Assembly: GCA_023412175.1 (NCBI GenBank)
Contig: JAEYOB010000105.1
Location: 1 to 6,404 of the forward strand
DNA: 6,404 nucleotides
Reading direction: 5' to 3'
DNA from: Pseudomonadota bacterium
GTDB lineage: Bacteria > Pseudomonadota > Alphaproteobacteria > Azospirillales > Azospirillaceae
The notes beneath the pieces are model-generated. The model saw nothing but the letters and a program-made list of their open reading frames with translations. It was not told the origin of the DNA and ran no database searches. Every line of letters starts with the position of its first letter. The stretch's first letter is position 1. Below, one piece after another: positions 4,648 to 6,404 of this stretch. The position numbers and the translations under genes are program-made.

Positions 4648-6327
4648 ATGACCGCCATCTCCGACACCGAGTCCGCCCGCGGCCTTGCCCCCCTCGATGG
4701 GCCGCGCGGCGTGGAGGGCCCCGCGTCCCGGTCGAATCCCCCGCTCCCCAGCGGCCGGGACGTGGCGGTCTCCCCTCCCGCTCCTCCGGTGGGCTCCCGC
4801 CCGCTCACCGCCCGCGACCTCGTCGGCTTCCTGGCGATGGTCGTCGGCATGTTCATGGCGATCCTCGACATCCAGATCGTCTCCTCCTCGCTGTCGGAGA
4901 TCCAGGCCGGCCTGTCCGCCAGCGCCGACGAGATCAGCTGGGTGCAGACCTCGTACCTGATCGCCGAGGTCGTGATGATCCCGCTGTCGGGCATGCTGTC
5001 GCGCATCCTCTCGACGCGGGTGCTGTTCACGGTGTCGGCGCTGGGCTTCACCCTGACCTCCGTCGCCTGCGCCTTCACCAACGGCATCGAAACCATGGTG
5101 CTGTGGCGGGCGCTCCAGGGCTTCATCGGCGGCGCCATGATCCCCACGGTGTTCGCCGCCAGCTTCGCGCTGTTCCCGGCGGAGAGGCGTGCCGCCGTGT
5201 CGGTGGTCATCGGGCTGGTCGCCACCATGGCGCCGACGCTGGGGCCGACGCTCGGCGGCTACCTGACGCAGTCCTTCTCCTGGCACTGGCTGTTCCTGAT
5301 CAACGTGGTGCCCGGCGTGCTGGTGACGGCGCTGGTGTGGAACTGCGTGGACTTCGACAAGGGCGACCGCTCGCTGCTGAAGGGTTTCGACCTGCTGGGG
5401 CTGGCGCTGATGGCGGTGTTCCTCGGCAGCGTCGAGTACGTGGTCGAGGAGGGCCCGCGCCAGGACTGGTTCGACGACGAGCTGATCGCCGTCTTCGCCG
5501 TGGTCGCGGTGGCGGCCGGCGTCGGGTTCTTCTGGCGCGTGCTGACCTACAGCCGGCCCATCGTCGAGCTGCGCGCCTTCCGCGACCGCAACTTCGCCAT
5601 CGGCTCGCTGTACAGCTTCATCATCGGCATCGGGCTCTACGGCGCGGTCTACATCACGCCGTTGTTCCTGGCGCGGGTGCGCGGGCTGAACAGCCTTCAG
5701 ATCGGCGAGATCATGTTCGTCACCGGCGCCTTCCAGTTCATGTCCGCGCCGATCGCCGGCTTCCTGTCCACCAAGCTCGACCTGCGGGTCATGCTCGCCA
5801 TGGGGCTGACGCTGTTCGGCACCGGCGTCTGGCTGAACTCCGGGCTGACCGCCGAATCCTCCTTCTGGGAGCTGTTCGTGCCGCAGGCGGTGCGCGGGCT
5901 GTCGCTGATGCTGTGCTTCATCCCGATCAACACGCTGGCGCTCGGCACGCTGCCGCCCGAGCAGCTCAAGAACGCCTCCGGCCTGTACAACCTGATGCGC
6001 AACCTGGGCGGCGCCATCGGGCTGGCGGCGATCAACACGGTGATGATCGAGCGTTCGGCGCTGCACCTGAACCGCGTCGGCGACAACTTCAACATGGCGC
6101 GTCCGGCGGTGCAGGACATGCTGGACGGTCTGGCCGCCCGTTTCGACGGGCTCGTCCCCGATCCGCAGGCGGCGGCGGCCAAGATGCTGGCCGCGATGGT
6201 GCAGCGCGAGGCCATGGTGCTGACCTTCAACGACCTGTTCCTGGTGATGGCCGGCGTCTTCATGGCGGCGCTGCTGTTCATGCCGCTGGTGCGCAAGCCG
6301 CAGCAGAAGGCGGCGGCGGAACATTAG
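4648..6327 (+). CDS. emrB: EmrB/QacA-type MFS multidrug exporter (DHA2, 14 helices)
   Basis: A 559-residue drug:proton antiporter of the inner membrane, expected to pair with the EmrA-like adaptor encoded just upstream. About 14 hydrophobic segments start near residue 57. Visible family motifs: LDIQIV with Asp74 in helix 1 (motif D1 region), LWRALQGFIGGAMIP (152-166, motif B, Arg154), APTLGPTLGG (195-204, motif C of exporters), DWFDD (273-277) in the loop after helix 7, and NASGLYNLMRNLGGAIG (442-458) in helix 13. A long loop (about 470-525) precedes the last helix. AAGG lies 6 nt before the ATG, supporting this start. E. coli EmrB is about 512 residues; the excess is mostly a Pro/Gly/Ser-rich N-terminal tail of some 55 residues with no domain I recognise. 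Internal GTG starts (4762, 4789) lack good ribosome sites. It is co-transcribed with emrA and presumably repressed by the divergent TetR. Substrate range cannot be predicted. Confidence 0.94.
   Translation: MTAISDTESARGLAPLDGPRGVEGPASRSNPPLPSGRDVAVSPPAPPVGSRPLTARDLVGFLAMVVGMFMAILDIQIVSSSLSEIQAGLSASADEISWVQTSYLIAEVVMIPLSGMLSRILSTRVLFTVSALGFTLTSVACAFTNGIETMVLWRALQGFIGGAMIPTVFAASFALFPAERRAAVSVVIGLVATMAPTLGPTLGGYLTQSFSWHWLFLINVVPGVLVTALVWNCVDFDKGDRSLLKGFDLLGLALMAVFLGSVEYVVEEGPRQDWFDDELIAVFAVVAVAAGVGFFWRVLTYSRPIVELRAFRDRNFAIGSLYSFIIGIGLYGAVYITPLFLARVRGLNSLQIGEIMFVTGAFQFMSAPIAGFLSTKLDLRVMLAMGLTLFGTGVWLNSGLTAESSFWELFVPQAVRGLSLMLCFIPINTLALGTLPPEQLKNASGLYNLMRNLGGAIGLAAINTVMIERSALHLNRVGDNFNMARPAVQDMLDGLAARFDGLVPDPQAAAAKMLAAMVQREAMVLTFNDLFLVMAGVFMAALLFMPLVRKPQQKAAAEH
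4721..4765 (+). other. Strong hairpin inside the 5' coding part of emrB
   Basis: Positions 4721-4731 (CCGCGTCCCGG) pair with 4755-4765 (CCGGGACGTGG) over 11 bp with one G-T wobble. An inner stem 4741-4745 (CCGCT) / 4750-4754 (AGCGG) with a CCCC loop stacks directly on the 3' arm, leaving a 9-nt bulge (4732-4740). It encodes EmrB residues 25-39, within the unusual N-terminal extension. It could be a degenerate palindromic element captured in frame, an mRNA structure affecting translation, or a by-product of GC-rich coding DNA. Confidence 0.5.
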
Positions 6328-6370
6328 GCGGGGCGGGCCTTCGCGGGACCATAGGGGGCATTGCATTTGA

Positions 6371-6404
6371 AGTCCCCTCTCCCCGCTGGGGAGAGGGGCA
6401 GGGT
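6371..6404. repeat. Dispersed C-rich/G-rich palindromic element, cut by window edge
   Basis: CCCCTCTCCCC (6374-6384), a GCT loop, and GGGGAGAGGGG (6388-6398) form a perfect 11-bp stem. CAGGGT follows and runs off the edge. The pattern of a C-rich/G-rich stem followed by AGGGT is typical of short intergenic repeats scattered through many high-GC proteobacterial genomes. It lies 46 bp after the emrB stop and could act as a transcript end or 3' stabiliser. No T-run is visible before the edge. That it is repeated in this genome is inferred from prior familiarity; only one copy is seen here. Confidence 0.65.

Noticed and set aside
4725..4750. GGTCGAATCCCC followed by CCCCA, resembling a tRNA T-arm and 3' end
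   Set aside because: The flanking bases cannot form the 5-bp T-stem, and no anticodon or D-arm exists nearby. It lies inside the emrB coding frame.
3439..6366. A 975-codon open frame on the minus strand, antisense to emrA and emrB
   Set aside because: The translation is dominated by His, Gln, Arg and Asp with no domain or hydrophobic pattern. It arises from third-position GC bias opposite two well-supported genes.

Overview
The window is high-GC bacterial chromosomal DNA with strong codon bias. It most likely comes from an alphaproteobacterium of the Rhodospirillales/Azospirillum type. That placement is an inference from the high GC, the style of the RodA and efflux proteins, and a C-rich/G-rich dispersed palindrome at the right edge of a kind common between genes in such genomes. 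No marker gene fixes the taxon. There are five protein genes, no RNA genes and no sign of insertion sequences, CRISPR or phage.

Left part (1-2545): the 3' portion of a CNNM/HlyC-CorC family membrane protein (DUF21, two CBS domains, CorC_HlyC domain) runs rightward. It converges on a leftward rodA, the SEDS peptidoglycan glycosyltransferase of cell elongation. The 70 bp between them hold a 17-bp hairpin placed to stop transcription from both sides. No PBP2 gene lies directly upstream of rodA, where it is often found.

Right part (2694-6327): a self-contained drug-efflux locus. A leftward TetR-family repressor gene is divergent from a rightward two-gene operon. That operon encodes an EmrA/HlyD-type periplasmic adaptor and an EmrB/QacA-type 14-helix MFS (DHA2) transporter. 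The adaptor keeps the R-x3-L-x6-S tip motif used to dock on TolC-type outer-membrane channels, but no channel gene is present, so one would be supplied from elsewhere. The expected logic is that the TetR protein represses both itself and the pump until it binds a ligand.

The most informative stretch is the control region between tetR and emrA. Two 17-bp palindromic operators (15/17 identical, in opposite orientation) lie with centres 63 bp apart, and two overlapping divergent promoters sit between them. The operators, -35 boxes and -10 boxes are all placed symmetrically about one point (3404.5). Other points worth a second look are a cluster of four cysteines in the TetR protein, an unusual proline-rich N-terminal extension of EmrB encoded by DNA with a strong 45-nt hairpin, and the palindrome at the right edge. 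The gene content itself is ordinary, and I see no evidence for a wholly new system.
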